From the NCBI GenBank assembly GCA_049578505.1, contig JBAUMC010000124.1:1-37644 (forward strand): a DNA stretch of 37,644 nt, in the 5' to 3' direction. The stretch is from JAGVPT01 sp049578505 (GTDB lineage Bacteria > Bacteroidota > Ignavibacteria > UBA10030 > UBA8401). Each line of letters begins with the position of its first letter. Position 1 is the stretch's first letter. The position numbers and the translations under genes are program-made. The notes below the pieces were generated by a model that worked only from the letters and a program-made list of their open reading frames with translations, did not search any database and was not told the origin of the DNA. This document shows positions 1 to 7,025 of the stretch, in pieces.

Positions 1-2
1 CT

Positions 3-75
3 TGCCCCGTAGTGTAATTGGCAACACGTCTGACTCTGGATCAGAAGAGTCTAGGTTCGAACCCTAGCGGGGCAG
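3..75 (+). tRNA. tRNA-Gln (anticodon CTG)
   Basis: The sequence folds as a complete cloverleaf. The 7-bp acceptor stem TGCCCCG pairs with CGGGGCA and begins with the U1-A72 pair typical of glutamine tRNAs. The anticodon stem TCTGA/TCAGA closes the loop CTCTGGA, giving anticodon CTG. The T-arm is CTAGG-TTCGAAC-CCTAG. The discriminator is G75, and the CCA end is not encoded (GCA follows). It would decode CAG. It lies at the very left edge, and the 600 bases after it hold no convincing gene. Confidence 0.95.
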
Positions 76-686
76 CAAAAAAAAGCATATTCCACCGAAA
101 ACCTCCTCGCTGTAGACAGAGTTGTAAACCGTTGGGCTCGATAATATCTGTATCATCCAGGCGTTACTCCCTTTACAAACGTTCAAATTAAATCGGCTAT
201 TACCACGATGGAAAGCGCAAGTGGGAATCCACAGGCGCACCCATCTAAGCTTTCTTATTGCCTTTACCCGCATAAGTATTAAACGACAGAAAAGGCAAAC
301 ATCCTTTCACGAATTGTAGATTTACTCGCAACAGCTGTGGCCCTCCTTGAAGAATCCGCTTAACCTCACGCGGTTCTCTTTTCCCGTTATCCAAGTTCGA
401 TCCATATAGGCCGATATTCGTCCGGTGCCAAATCTATTTTCACGATTCTTCTTTATCACAACATGCGCTGCATTCCCCTATCGGTTGAGCGAGAGCTGCA
501 GACGACGTACGAAGGAACTTCTATCGGGGACATGAAGAGAGTGTTCAAGCGCCACGGGGGTGAAGTATAGCTTGACTGTTCCATCGATTACAGGTAGATT
601 TTCACGGACAAGCGGGAGATATTACCAACGGCATCGTTGTGATTCTCGACCAAATCTAAAAATCAAGAAAAGAGGGAAGACTGATA
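76..686. other. Gene-poor stretch after tRNA-Gln
   Basis: No recognisable gene lies here. The only coding-like stretch is a possible 35-codon plus-strand frame from ATG 463 to TAG 570 (begins MRCIPLSVEREL), with no homology that I recognise and no clear ribosome binding site. No terminator or repeat stands out. The position directly after a tRNA gene would suit an eroded insertion region, but no copy of the tRNA 3' end was seen downstream. Confidence 0.4.
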
Positions 687-689
687 TTG

Positions 690-1868
690 ATGCCAATTTG
701 GAAAAGGAATTTAATTGTTTGTTGGTTTGGGATGTTTGTAACAGGCGTAGGAATGAGCCAAGTTGCTCCTGTGTTGCCTCTCTTTATTAGGCATCTTGGA
801 GTTGATAGCACAGAGTTAATTGAACAATATTCAGGAATTGCCTTTGGCATCACTTTTGTACTGTCAGCTGTCTTCTCGCCTATCTGGGGATATGCTGCCG
901 ACAGATTCGGACGAAAACCAATGCTTTTGCGGGCAAGCCTCGGTATGGCGGTCATCGTATTCAGCATGGGGTTTGCGCGAAATGTATTCGAGCTGATCGG
1001 ATTAAGATTATTGCAGGGAGCGATTACAGGATATAGCACGGCGTGCATTACTTTGATCGCAACTCAAACGGATAGAGAACACGCCGGATGGGCATTGGGA
1101 ACGCTGTCGACATCAAGTATCGCAGGTTCATTGCTTGGTCCGATGATGGGTGGTTACATAGCGGAGGAACTCGGATTACAAAGCGTATTTTTCATAACAG
1201 GCGGGTTAATGTTCATTGCATTTATAACGACCCTTTTCTTCGTGAAAGAGCATTTCAGGCGTCCAGACATAAAAACTCTTGGCATGAAGGAGGTATGGAA
1301 TAATGTTCCCGAGAGAAGTTTGACAATTACGATTTTTGTGACCTTTTTTGTAATGACCCTGGGATTATATTCAATTGAACCAATTATGACGGTTTACGTT
1401 TCCCAATTATCCAACGATGCTGGGCATGTTGCATTATTTGCTGGAATGGTATTCTCGGCCTCCGGCCTGGCAAATATTGTTGCAGCTCCTCGGTTGGGAA
1501 AAATAGCCGATAGGATTGGACCCCAGAAAGTTATGCTGGCTGCACTTATTGTTGCAGGAGTTATTTTTATCCCCCAGGCATTTGTATCGAACCCATGGCA
1601 GCTGCTGGTGCTCCGTTTCTTATTAGGATTAGCAACTGCGGGTTTGAATCCTTCTGTAAACACCCTGATCAAGAGAATTACACCGGATCACCTAGCAGGA
1701 AGAGTGTTTGGTTTTAGTATGTCGGCAGCATATTTAGGCGGCTTCGGAGGTTCAGTCCTAGGCGGACAAGTGGCAGCCTACTTGGGCATCAGATATGTAT
1801 TTTTTATTACGAGTGCATTGATGCTGATGAATGCGGTCTGGGTCTATTTTAAGGTCTACAAAAACTAA
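690..1868 (+). CDS. MFS multidrug/tetracycline-type exporter
   Basis: This is a 392-residue major facilitator superfamily transporter with about 12 hydrophobic segments, the usual length for the 12-TM drug:H+ antiporter branch. Motif A is seen near residues 70-80 as GYAADRFGRKP, with a second copy in the C-terminal half (GKIADRIGPQ). The antiporter motif C region reads GSLLGPMMGGY. It would sit in the inner membrane and export a small hydrophobic compound using the proton gradient; the substrate cannot be told from sequence. An AGAGGGAAG Shine-Dalgarno at 671-679 serves either ATG 690 or the adjacent in-frame TTG 687. It stands alone on the plus strand, is visibly AT-richer than the metabolic genes downstream, and resembles MdtG/TetA-like proteins of Firmicutes. 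Acquisition by transfer is therefore plausible but not shown. Confidence 0.85.
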   Translation: MPIWKRNLIVCWFGMFVTGVGMSQVAPVLPLFIRHLGVDSTELIEQYSGIAFGITFVLSAVFSPIWGYAADRFGRKPMLLRASLGMAVIVFSMGFARNVFELIGLRLLQGAITGYSTACITLIATQTDREHAGWALGTLSTSSIAGSLLGPMMGGYIAEELGLQSVFFITGGLMFIAFITTLFFVKEHFRRPDIKTLGMKEVWNNVPERSLTITIFVTFFVMTLGLYSIEPIMTVYVSQLSNDAGHVALFAGMVFSASGLANIVAAPRLGKIADRIGPQKVMLAALIVAGVIFIPQAFVSNPWQLLVLRFLLGLATAGLNPSVNTLIKRITPDHLAGRVFGFSMSAAYLGGFGGSVLGGQVAAYLGIRYVFFITSALMLMNAVWVYFKVYKN

Positions 1869-1981
1869 GCCTATAAATTTAATAGAAGAATTGTTATCGT
1901 GTAATTTTTAGCATTGTCAATTGCTGGCACCATGCAAATCTTCGTTGCTTTACTCACTTTGAAGACGGACCAACATTGTAG

Positions 1982-2212
1982 ATTATTAGTTACAACACGC
2001 CAGCGCATCGCGATGCAACCGCCGTGAATCGCCCGGGATTCGGGCACAGAGCTTTCGGAGTAGATAACGTAAAAGAGGCCAGGGAGGGAGTTCTCGCCGG
2101 AGGCGGAAAAGCCGTCGGTGATATCGTTGCGATGGAGTTGTCGATTGGCGCGAAAGTGATATAGTGCTATGTGACCGACCCCGAAGGCAACGTGATCGAA
2201 CTCCAGTCCTGA
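1982..2212 (+). pseudogene. Broken VOC/glyoxalase-family protein (C-terminal remnant)
   Basis: Reading plus-strand frame from 1982 gives a stretch typical of the C-terminal half of VOC (glyoxalase/bleomycin-resistance) proteins. It contains NRPGFGHRAFGVDNVKEA, then LAGGGKAVGDIV, then after an in-frame TAG at 2162-2164, CYVTDPEGNVIELQS and a TGA at 2210-2212. The family normally has a metal-binding His in the GFGH strand and a Glu in the NVIELQ strand; both are present. The N-terminal module is missing: a TAG at 1979 closes the frame and no start is visible. Loss of the first half plus the internal stop indicates a dead gene. It lies between the MFS gene and a terminator. Confidence 0.75.
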
Positions 2213-2242
2213 TCGGAATAATTTACTTTTCACAAACAATAA

Positions 2243-2273
2243 AAATGCCCGGCAAATAATTGCTCGGGCATTT
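2243..2273. terminator. Bidirectional rho-independent terminator
   Basis: The 9-bp perfect stem AAATGCCCG/CGGGCATTT encloses a 13-base loop. A T-rich flank on each side lets it stop transcription from the broken VOC gene (plus) and from the exported LamG-like gene (minus). Confidence 0.75.
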
Positions 2274-2334
2274 CCTTGTCTAGAACATTTGCAATCTGAA
2301 ATCGCTCAAATCTGCGAAGATTTTCTCTACCGCT

Positions 2335-3012
2335 TCATTGAGCCGGAACAATCCGTAAATGGGCAAAGTCACCGCCTGAATTGTCGCCAACCCATAACCC
2401 GACCATTCCATTCGTCACATCGCTTAGCCGCGCCACTTCCAAACTCGGCTTTGGTGAGTTGTTCACGTAAACACTTACTTTGGAACCATCGACAACAATA
2501 CGGACATGAAACCAACCGTTCGGGTCCGGAGCGGGCTGGACCGGCTGGTCATATACGTGGGGATATTCGGTATGTATCTTCTGCCACGCGTATGTGGGAG
2601 GGGCAATATATTGTACTGCATCATTCTTTCTGACCGAATCGTCAGACATAAAATTGAACGGTCTGAAATAAACTGCTTCATATTGCATATCTCCGACTCC
2701 ATGAAAGGCGATCCCCAAAAAACTTTTCTGAAAATCATTCTTGCCTCTCGCATCAAATTCAATAACCCCGTTTGAGAATTGATAATTTTCTACCCACGCA
2801 ATCCCAGCTCCTGCGTTGTCATCTAAATGGGCGATTTTTACACCTTTTTCGGTCATGAGCTGAACATTTCGATTGACAACTTTCCATCCATCGCCGCTGT
2901 CGAGTTTCTCGAGATTCGGCTGGAAGGCAACGTCGCTTGGGGTATCGGCAAACAACGCCGGGGTAAAGTTAGCCGCAATGATCAGCATTGAGGCCAAAAA
3001 GAGTTTTTTCAT
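2335..3012 (-). CDS. Exported LamG/DUF1080-like beta-sandwich protein
   Basis: The product is 225 residues with a clear signal peptide (MKKLFLASMLIIAANFTPALFA) and predicted cleavage near residue 22. The mature part has alternating beta-strand character with segments like SNGVIEFDARGKN, FLGIAFHG, NGWFHVRIVVDGSKVSVYVN and GMVGLWVGDNSGGDFAHLRI. These match concanavalin-like folds (LamG, or DUF1080 3-keto-disaccharide hydrolase/laminin-like domains) that bind or cleave sugars. It probably acts in the periplasm or outside the cell; activity is not known. The frame is open much further upstream (to 3354), but the start at 3012 is preferred because CGGAGGA lies 6-8 bases before it and the signal peptide begins there. 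It is a single-gene unit: its leader carries a nested palindromic element and a terminator follows the stop. Confidence 0.7.
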   Translation of the reverse strand: MKKLFLASMLIIAANFTPALFADTPSDVAFQPNLEKLDSGDGWKVVNRNVQLMTEKGVKIAHLDDNAGAGIAWVENYQFSNGVIEFDARGKNDFQKSFLGIAFHGVGDMQYEAVYFRPFNFMSDDSVRKNDAVQYIAPPTYAWQKIHTEYPHVYDQPVQPAPDPNGWFHVRIVVDGSKVSVYVNNSPKPSLEVARLSDVTNGMVGLWVGDNSGGDFAHLRIVPAQ

Positions 3013-3048
3013 TTTTTCCTCCGTTGTATAATATGATGGTAGAATTAT

Positions 3049-3181
3049 TAGAGCCCATCTCAAAAATTTGCATGAGAACAAAAAGCGATCTCTCGTAAAA
3101 CCGCAAAATTTTCTTAGGCCCGTTGTTGAGAGCCCTTCTTCTTTTTGCGGTTTTCCGCGACCATTTTTGAGATGGCCTCTA
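3049..3181. repeat. Nested inverted-repeat (MITE/REP-like) element
   Basis: The outer arms are AGAGCCCATCTCAAAAA (3050-3066) and TTTTTGAGATGGCCTCT (3164-3180), 16 of 17 paired, with a further T-A pair outside. The inner arms are AAAACCGCAAAA (3097-3108) and TTTTGCGGTTTT (3143-3154), a perfect 12-bp match. The whole 133-bp segment can fold into one long interrupted hairpin. It lies in the 5' leader of the exported LamG-like gene. A short minus-strand frame (61 codons, 3114-3299) runs through one arm but resembles no family that I know. Confidence 0.65.
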
Positions 3182-3260
3182 GGTGGAACAAATCTTGAAC
3201 GGCTTGATAAGAGGCAACCATACCTACATACTTGATTATACGAATGAGGGGGTGATTTTG

Positions 3261-3347
3261 TTCCAAGTTCATGAAAAAATAATATAGACAATCGAGCAAC
3301 GACGTGTGATCCGATCCTCCTTCTCAAATTTCGGAATGAACTTGGAA
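3261..3347. repeat. 12-bp perfect inverted repeat
   Basis: TTCCAAGTTCAT at 3261-3272 is the exact reverse complement of ATGAACTTGGAA at 3336-3347, with 63 bases between. It lies just outside the nested palindrome at 3049-3181 and may be part of the same decayed element. Confidence 0.55.
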
Positions 3348-3474
3348 AGGTCAAAAAAAAATGCTATTTTGATTTAGTTGCCTGCCTAACAGCCTCGGAT
3401 GCTACCCCGATCGCCGAGTTCTTAGGAGGAATAGCCTGCATATGTAAAATTTTTATTACCCAAAGGAGAACCTG

Positions 3475-4164
3475 ATGAAACAAATGTGCATCGCGCTGAT
3501 TTGCCTTGTCGCTCTGTCTACTCAGCTCAGCGCGCAAACAAAACCGAAGCTAACAACGGAGAAGGAGAAGGTCAGTTACATCATCGGCACCGACATCGCT
3601 AGGAACCTGAAGAAACAGGGGATCGACATTGACCCCGGGATTCTTTTTAAAGGTTTCGAAGATGCATTTGCGAACGAGAAACTCGTTTTGAGCGATTCTG
3701 AAATTCAGCAGGTGATGGCAGCGTTCCAGCAGGAAATGATGGATAAACAGTCGAAAAAATCAGCAGAGCTCGCAGATGAAAATAAAAAGGAGGGTGAAGC
3801 ATTTCTCGATGCGAACAAAAAGAGAGACAGCGTTATCACGCTGGCCAGCGGTCTTCAGTACAAAGTAATCGTTGAAGGAAAAGGCAATATGCCAGCCTTG
3901 ACCGATACCGTCACGACCAATTACCGTGGGACGTTGATCGACGGAACGGAATTTGATAACTCGTATAAACGCGGAGAGCCGGCTACCTTCCCTGTAAACG
4001 GCGTCATTCCGGGATGGACTGAAGCGCTGCAGCATATGAAAGTTGGTTCAAAATGGCAGTTGTTTATTCCGTCAAACCTTGCGTACGGTGAGCGAGGAGC
4101 GGGACAAACGATTGGTCCAAACGCAACGCTCATTTTCGAAGTTGAGCTGTTGTCAATAAAATAA
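3475..4164 (+). CDS. Periplasmic FKBP-type peptidyl-prolyl cis-trans isomerase (FkpA/FklB/Mip-like)
   Basis: This 229-residue protein catalyses cis-trans isomerisation of prolyl bonds and helps proteins fold in the periplasm. A signal peptide covers about residues 1-20 (ends QLSAQ). Residues 25-100 form the helical dimerisation domain seen in FkpA/FklB/Mip proteins (EKVSYIIGTDIARNLK, then a long charged helix). The FKBP domain spans about 120-229, with the characteristic YRGTLIDGTEFDNSY, VIPGWTEALQHMKVGSKW, IPSNLAYGERGAG and LIFEVELLSI segments that line the active pocket. The start is well supported by AAAGGAGAA at the right distance. The gene stands alone with a strong terminator after it. 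Confidence 0.92.
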   Translation: MKQMCIALICLVALSTQLSAQTKPKLTTEKEKVSYIIGTDIARNLKKQGIDIDPGILFKGFEDAFANEKLVLSDSEIQQVMAAFQQEMMDKQSKKSAELADENKKEGEAFLDANKKRDSVITLASGLQYKVIVEGKGNMPALTDTVTTNYRGTLIDGTEFDNSYKRGEPATFPVNGVIPGWTEALQHMKVGSKWQLFIPSNLAYGERGAGQTIGPNATLIFEVELLSIK

Positions 4165-4185
4165 CGTCCCGACAAAACAAAAATG

Positions 4186-4220
4186 AAAATGCCCGGACTG
4201 CGTATGCCGGGCATTTTTTT
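4186..4220 (+). terminator. Rho-independent terminator after the FKBP gene
   Basis: AAAATGCCCGG pairs with CCGGGCATTTT around a 10-base loop, followed by a T-run to 4220. It may also stop minus-strand transcription from the Hsp20 operon. Confidence 0.85.
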
Positions 4221-4298
4221 AAGCCTCTCTGTTTGAGCCGTTTATCTGAGGAATCTGAAATCAGAGCTAGATCTGAATCATCTGTGCAATCAGAAACG

Positions 4299-4787
4299 CT
4301 ATTTCACCTTGACGTCGATGACCTTTTCTTTGGCCTCTTCCGTTTTGGGAAGGGTGATCGTCAGGAGGCCGTCATTATACGTTGCCTCGATGTCGCCGCT
4401 CTTCACCGCACCGGGCAGTTCGAATGAGCGCTCGAACGAACCATAGCTTCGCTCGATGCGATGATAGGTCCCGTTTTTTCCCTCAACTTCGTTCTTCTTT
4501 TCCCCACGTATTGTGACAAGGGCATCTTGTAAAGTGATTTTGACATCGTCCTTTTTCATCCCGGGGATTTCCGCACGAATAATGTAGGAATCATCAGTTT
4601 CGGACAGGTCTACCGCCGGGGCCCAACTACCACTGAAAAAAGAACCGTCATCGACCAGATCGCCGCGGAAGAAATCGCCGAACACGCGGTTCATCTCGTT
4701 GTGCAGTCTGTCAAGAGCACGAGGAATCGGGAGGTCTCTGTTGCAAACCTCAATCTCTTTCGCTGGATTTCTCTTTATGAGTGACAT
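4299..4787 (-). CDS. Hsp20/alpha-crystallin small heat shock protein (third of three)
   Basis: This 162-residue ATP-independent holdase binds unfolding proteins in large oligomers in the cytoplasm. The alpha-crystallin domain spans about residues 55-150, with WAPAVDLSETDDSYIIRAEI, PGMKKDDVKITL, the RSYGSFERSFELP strand and the conserved YNDGLLTITLPK. A C-terminal IDV motif takes the place of the usual I-x-I. The N-terminus has the classic PRALDRLHNEMNRVFGDFF amphipathic segment. The start ATG is preceded by AAAGGAGAATCACT. It is the last gene of a three-gene hsp20 cluster, 39 bases after the middle gene, and is the most canonical copy. Confidence 0.92.
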   Translation of the reverse strand: MSLIKRNPAKEIEVCNRDLPIPRALDRLHNEMNRVFGDFFRGDLVDDGSFFSGSWAPAVDLSETDDSYIIRAEIPGMKKDDVKITLQDALVTIRGEKKNEVEGKNGTYHRIERSYGSFERSFELPGAVKSGDIEATYNDGLLTITLPKTEEAKEKVIDVKVK

Positions 4788-4826
4788 AGTGATTCTCCTT
4801 TCTACATGAACATCATCTTAAGCGCA

Positions 4827-5213
4827 CTAAGCAATTGTTATTTCCTTTGGAAGAAATTGCTGTTTCTTCTTCAACGTAATCTTCAAAACACCCAATTCAT
4901 ACACTGCGTCAACTGTTTGCGTGTCCACATCATCCGCGAGAGAAAACTCCCGCCGGTATTCGGCCGGTAACGAGTTGCGGTACACTGCCGCTGCTTCCTG
5001 TTTAAAACGCTCCTGAAATTTTGCCGACACCGTTAGGGTCGATGCGTTTATTTGGGCAACAATACTCTCCTTGTCGGAGCCGGGAATATCAAGACGCACG
5101 ACGTACGAATCGGCTAATTCCTGAATATCGACCGTCGGGTGAAGAATGCGAACCGCACTTGCAATGTTTTGTTCCGTCCCGTTGGCTTTTGTTTTTTCAA
5201 CTTCCTTTGTCAT
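4827..5213 (-). CDS. Divergent Hsp20-like protein (second of three)
   Basis: This 128-residue alpha-crystallin-domain protein is shorter than its neighbours. Residues 28-120 carry the beta-sandwich (PTVDIQELADSYVVRLDIPG, then YRREFSLADDVD and the signature GVLKITLKKK). The tail has the oligomerisation motif ITI (LPKEITIA). The N-terminal arm is short and Lys/Glu-rich with no aromatic residues, unlike the two flanking copies, so it may form smaller assemblies or act as a co-chaperone within mixed oligomers; that is inference. It has its own ribosome binding site (AAAGGAGAATTGAGAT) and lies 20 bases after the first gene. Confidence 0.85.
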   Translation of the reverse strand: MTKEVEKTKANGTEQNIASAVRILHPTVDIQELADSYVVRLDIPGSDKESIVAQINASTLTVSAKFQERFKQEAAAVYRNSLPAEYRREFSLADDVDTQTVDAVYELGVLKITLKKKQQFLPKEITIA

Positions 5214-5233
5214 ATCTCAATTCTCCTTTGCAC

Positions 5234-5668
5234 TTAGCGAATGGAAATCTCTTTCGGTTTTGATGCTTCATGCTTCGGGATCGTTATTCTCAACACTCCG
5301 TTAGCATATTCAGCCGAGGCCTTCTCTGCATCAACGTTTTCGGGCAGCTGGATCGTCCGCGAGAATGACCCGTACCGGATTTCACTCCGCAGTAGTTCTG
5401 AATCCTTCACATCGACAGGCACTTTTCGTTCGCCACTGATCGTGAGCGTACCGTCATGAAGCTGCAATTTCACTTCTTCTTTGGGAATGCCGGGAATCTC
5501 TGCAACGACTTGCACACCGTCGTTGTCTTCCGCGACATTGACGGATGGATAATTGTTCACGCGGTCAACGAATGAAAATTGAGTAAACAACCGTGGGAAC
5601 TCCCACTCGACCGGTGATGTGCGCGAGAAAACATCGTCGAGTACTATTGGTTCATACCTGAACAACAT
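5234..5668 (-). CDS. Hsp20/alpha-crystallin small heat shock protein (first of three)
   Basis: This 144-residue holdase chaperone has an N-terminal arm with hydrophobic aromatic residues (EWEFPRLFTQFSF). The alpha-crystallin domain covers about residues 40-135 (PSVNVAEDNDGVQVVAEIPG, RYGSFSRTIQLPENVD, GVLRITIPKHE), and the C-terminal ISI motif docks neighbouring subunits. It is the promoter-proximal gene of the cluster: TAGGAGGCAG lies 4-5 bases before the start. The leader has a 12-bp perfect inverted repeat (5688-5747), a possible operator or RNA structure. The three copies differ clearly from each other, so the duplications are old. Confidence 0.92.
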   Translation of the reverse strand: MLFRYEPIVLDDVFSRTSPVEWEFPRLFTQFSFVDRVNNYPSVNVAEDNDGVQVVAEIPGIPKEEVKLQLHDGTLTISGERKVPVDVKDSELLRSEIRYGSFSRTIQLPENVDAEKASAEYANGVLRITIPKHEASKPKEISIR

Positions 5669-5969
5669 AACTGCCTCCTATTGTTTTTAATTTGTTTGGT
5701 GATTGTTCATGCTGCTATAACTTTCAAACGACATGCCAAACAAATTAGTTGAAATTTGAAGGAATATAGGCAGGGGGAAAAATGTGGATTTGCGCCGACA
5801 GACAGGCTGGCAAGAGGACTGACAAATCAACTGCTTTTTTATGAAGGAACGGCAGACGGTGTGACAAAAATTCGGTGAGAGAAAATGAGAACGCAACACC
5901 CTCACCTTCAGTCCATCACCATATAGGAGAGGGATGTCACGAGGAAGTCGGGACAAGGTGAGTGCAACG
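5669..5969. other. Intergenic region between trxB and the hsp20 operon
   Basis: No gene is seen here. The left part carries the hsp20 leader stem (listed separately). The right part, about 5770-5969, shows nothing that I can assign; no clear terminator for trxB is visible. Confidence 0.4.
5688..5747 (-). promoter_or_regulatory. Long stem in the leader of the hsp20 operon
   Basis: TAATTTGTTTGG (5688-5699) and CCAAACAAATTA (5736-5747) are perfect reverse complements around 36 bases. In the minus-strand transcript the stem ends a few bases before the AGGAGG ribosome binding site. It is not a CIRCE element (no TTAGCACTC arms). It could be a repressor operator or a thermosensor-type leader. Confidence 0.45.
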
Positions 5970-6920
5970 TCAGTGTATTCCCTGCTCTTCCAGAAACCGC
6001 TCTGCATCAATAGCAGCCATGCAGCCGCTTCCCGCAGCTGTAACTGCCTGGCGGTAGTACGAATCCGCGACGTCGCCGGCCGCAAATACACCGGGAATAT
6101 TTGTTCTCGTTGAACCCGGCTGCACTTTCAAGTATTCTTTTTGATCCATCTCAAGAATTCCTTTGAAGAGCTGTGTGTTCGGCTGATGCCCGATCGCCAT
6201 AAATAGACCGTCCGCTTTTACCGGCGTAACCTTGCCGGTCGTTACGTCTTTCAGCTTCAGGCCCGTCACGATCTTCTTCCCGTTGAGCTGTTCGCCGAGC
6301 ACCTCGTCGACAATCGAGTTCCAAACAACAGCGACTTTCGGATTTTTCAACACTCGCTCTTGCATAATCTTCGAAGCGCGGAACTGATCGCGTCGGTGAA
6401 CGATCGTTACCTTGGACGCGAACTTTGTCAGGAAACTTGCTTCTTCCATCGCCGTATCTCCGCCGCCGACAACAAACACTTCCTGATTCTTGAAAAAGAA
6501 TCCGTCACACGTCGCACAAGCTGAAACACCGTAGCCCATATAGTGAGCCTCGGACGGAATATTGAGCAGCTTGGCCGAAGCACCTGTCGCGACGATTACT
6601 GTCTCTCCGAAAAATTCTTTATCATCCACCACAACTTTGAATGGACGCTTCGAGAAATCGACGGCGGTAACTTCCTTGAATTGGGTGTTAGCGCCAAATC
6701 GCTGCGCCTGTTCGCGGAACAACTCCATCATCTCCGGTCCCATAATTCCCTTTGGAAATCCCGGATAATTTTCAACTTCAGTCGTAATCGTCAGCTGCCC
6801 GCCGGGTTGGAGCCCTTCGAAAACGAGTGGATGCAGATTTGCCCTCCCGGTGTAGACCGCCGCCGTGAGTCCGGCCGGTCCCGAACCTATGATAATGACT
6901 TTATGATAATTGTCTGTCAT
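5970..6920 (-). CDS. trxB: Thioredoxin reductase
   Basis: This 316-residue low-molecular-weight FAD/NADPH flavoprotein reduces thioredoxin in the cytoplasm. The FAD-binding GSGPAGLTAA is at residues 12-21, followed by GLQPGGQL. The redox-active disulfide is in CATCDG at about residues 136-141, and the NADPH domain has VVGGGDTAMEEA (about 152-163) and HRRDQFRAS. The C-terminal FAD motif is GVFAAGDVAD. Length and motif order fit the family exactly. The gene is monocistronic or the end of a unit: the space upstream (6931-7025) is occupied by an inverted heptad-repeat array that also provides the queG stop. Confidence 0.96.
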   Translation of the reverse strand: MTDNYHKVIIIGSGPAGLTAAVYTGRANLHPLVFEGLQPGGQLTITTEVENYPGFPKGIMGPEMMELFREQAQRFGANTQFKEVTAVDFSKRPFKVVVDDKEFFGETVIVATGASAKLLNIPSEAHYMGYGVSACATCDGFFFKNQEVFVVGGGDTAMEEASFLTKFASKVTIVHRRDQFRASKIMQERVLKNPKVAVVWNSIVDEVLGEQLNGKKIVTGLKLKDVTTGKVTPVKADGLFMAIGHQPNTQLFKGILEMDQKEYLKVQPGSTRTNIPGVFAAGDVADSYYRQAVTAAGSGCMAAIDAERFLEEQGIH

Positions 6921-6930
6921 ATTCTCAATG

Positions 6931-7025
6931 ATAAGTTAAAAATTAAAAGTTAAAAAGTAAAAAATCTATAAACTTTTGCGTTACTGTTTTCCAATTTTTA
7001 CTTTTTAACTTTTCCCTTTTAATTG
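6931..7025. repeat. Inverted array of AT-rich 7-bp repeats between queG and trxB
   Basis: The left array reads in 7-base units TAAAAAT, TAAAAGT, TAAAAAG, TAAAAAA. The right array has the same units on the other strand. AAAAGTTAAAAAGTAAAAA (6945-6963) is the exact reverse complement of 6995-7013, a 19-bp perfect stem around 31 bases. The queG stop TAA (7005-7007) and its last codons lie inside the right arm. It may act as a terminator, and it belongs to the same kind of repeat as those at 14242 and 17061. Confidence 0.7.

Larger units (their letters stand above)
3013..3474. other. Intergenic region between divergent genes
   Basis: This region between the exported LamG-like gene and the FKBP gene must hold both promoters. 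It contains two sets of inverted repeats (listed separately) and an A-tract at 3353-3361. A strong ribosome binding site AAAGGAGAA (3462-3470) precedes the FKBP start. No complete gene is evident. Confidence 0.5.

Noticed and set aside
463..570. 35-codon plus-strand frame after tRNA-Gln that reads fairly protein-like
   Set aside because: There is no clear ribosome binding site, no known family and the frame is short; it is mentioned only in the gene-poor entry.
3114..3299. 61-codon minus-strand frame inside the nested palindrome, with a basic C-terminus
   Set aside because: Much of it is read from a repeat arm, there is no supporting start signal and I recognise no homologue. It could be a relic of an insertion element, but this cannot be shown.
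3013..3354. Extended start of the LamG-like gene (to 3354)
   Set aside because: The extension passes through a palindromic element and has no protein-like character; the internal start at 3012 has a good ribosome binding site and a signal peptide.
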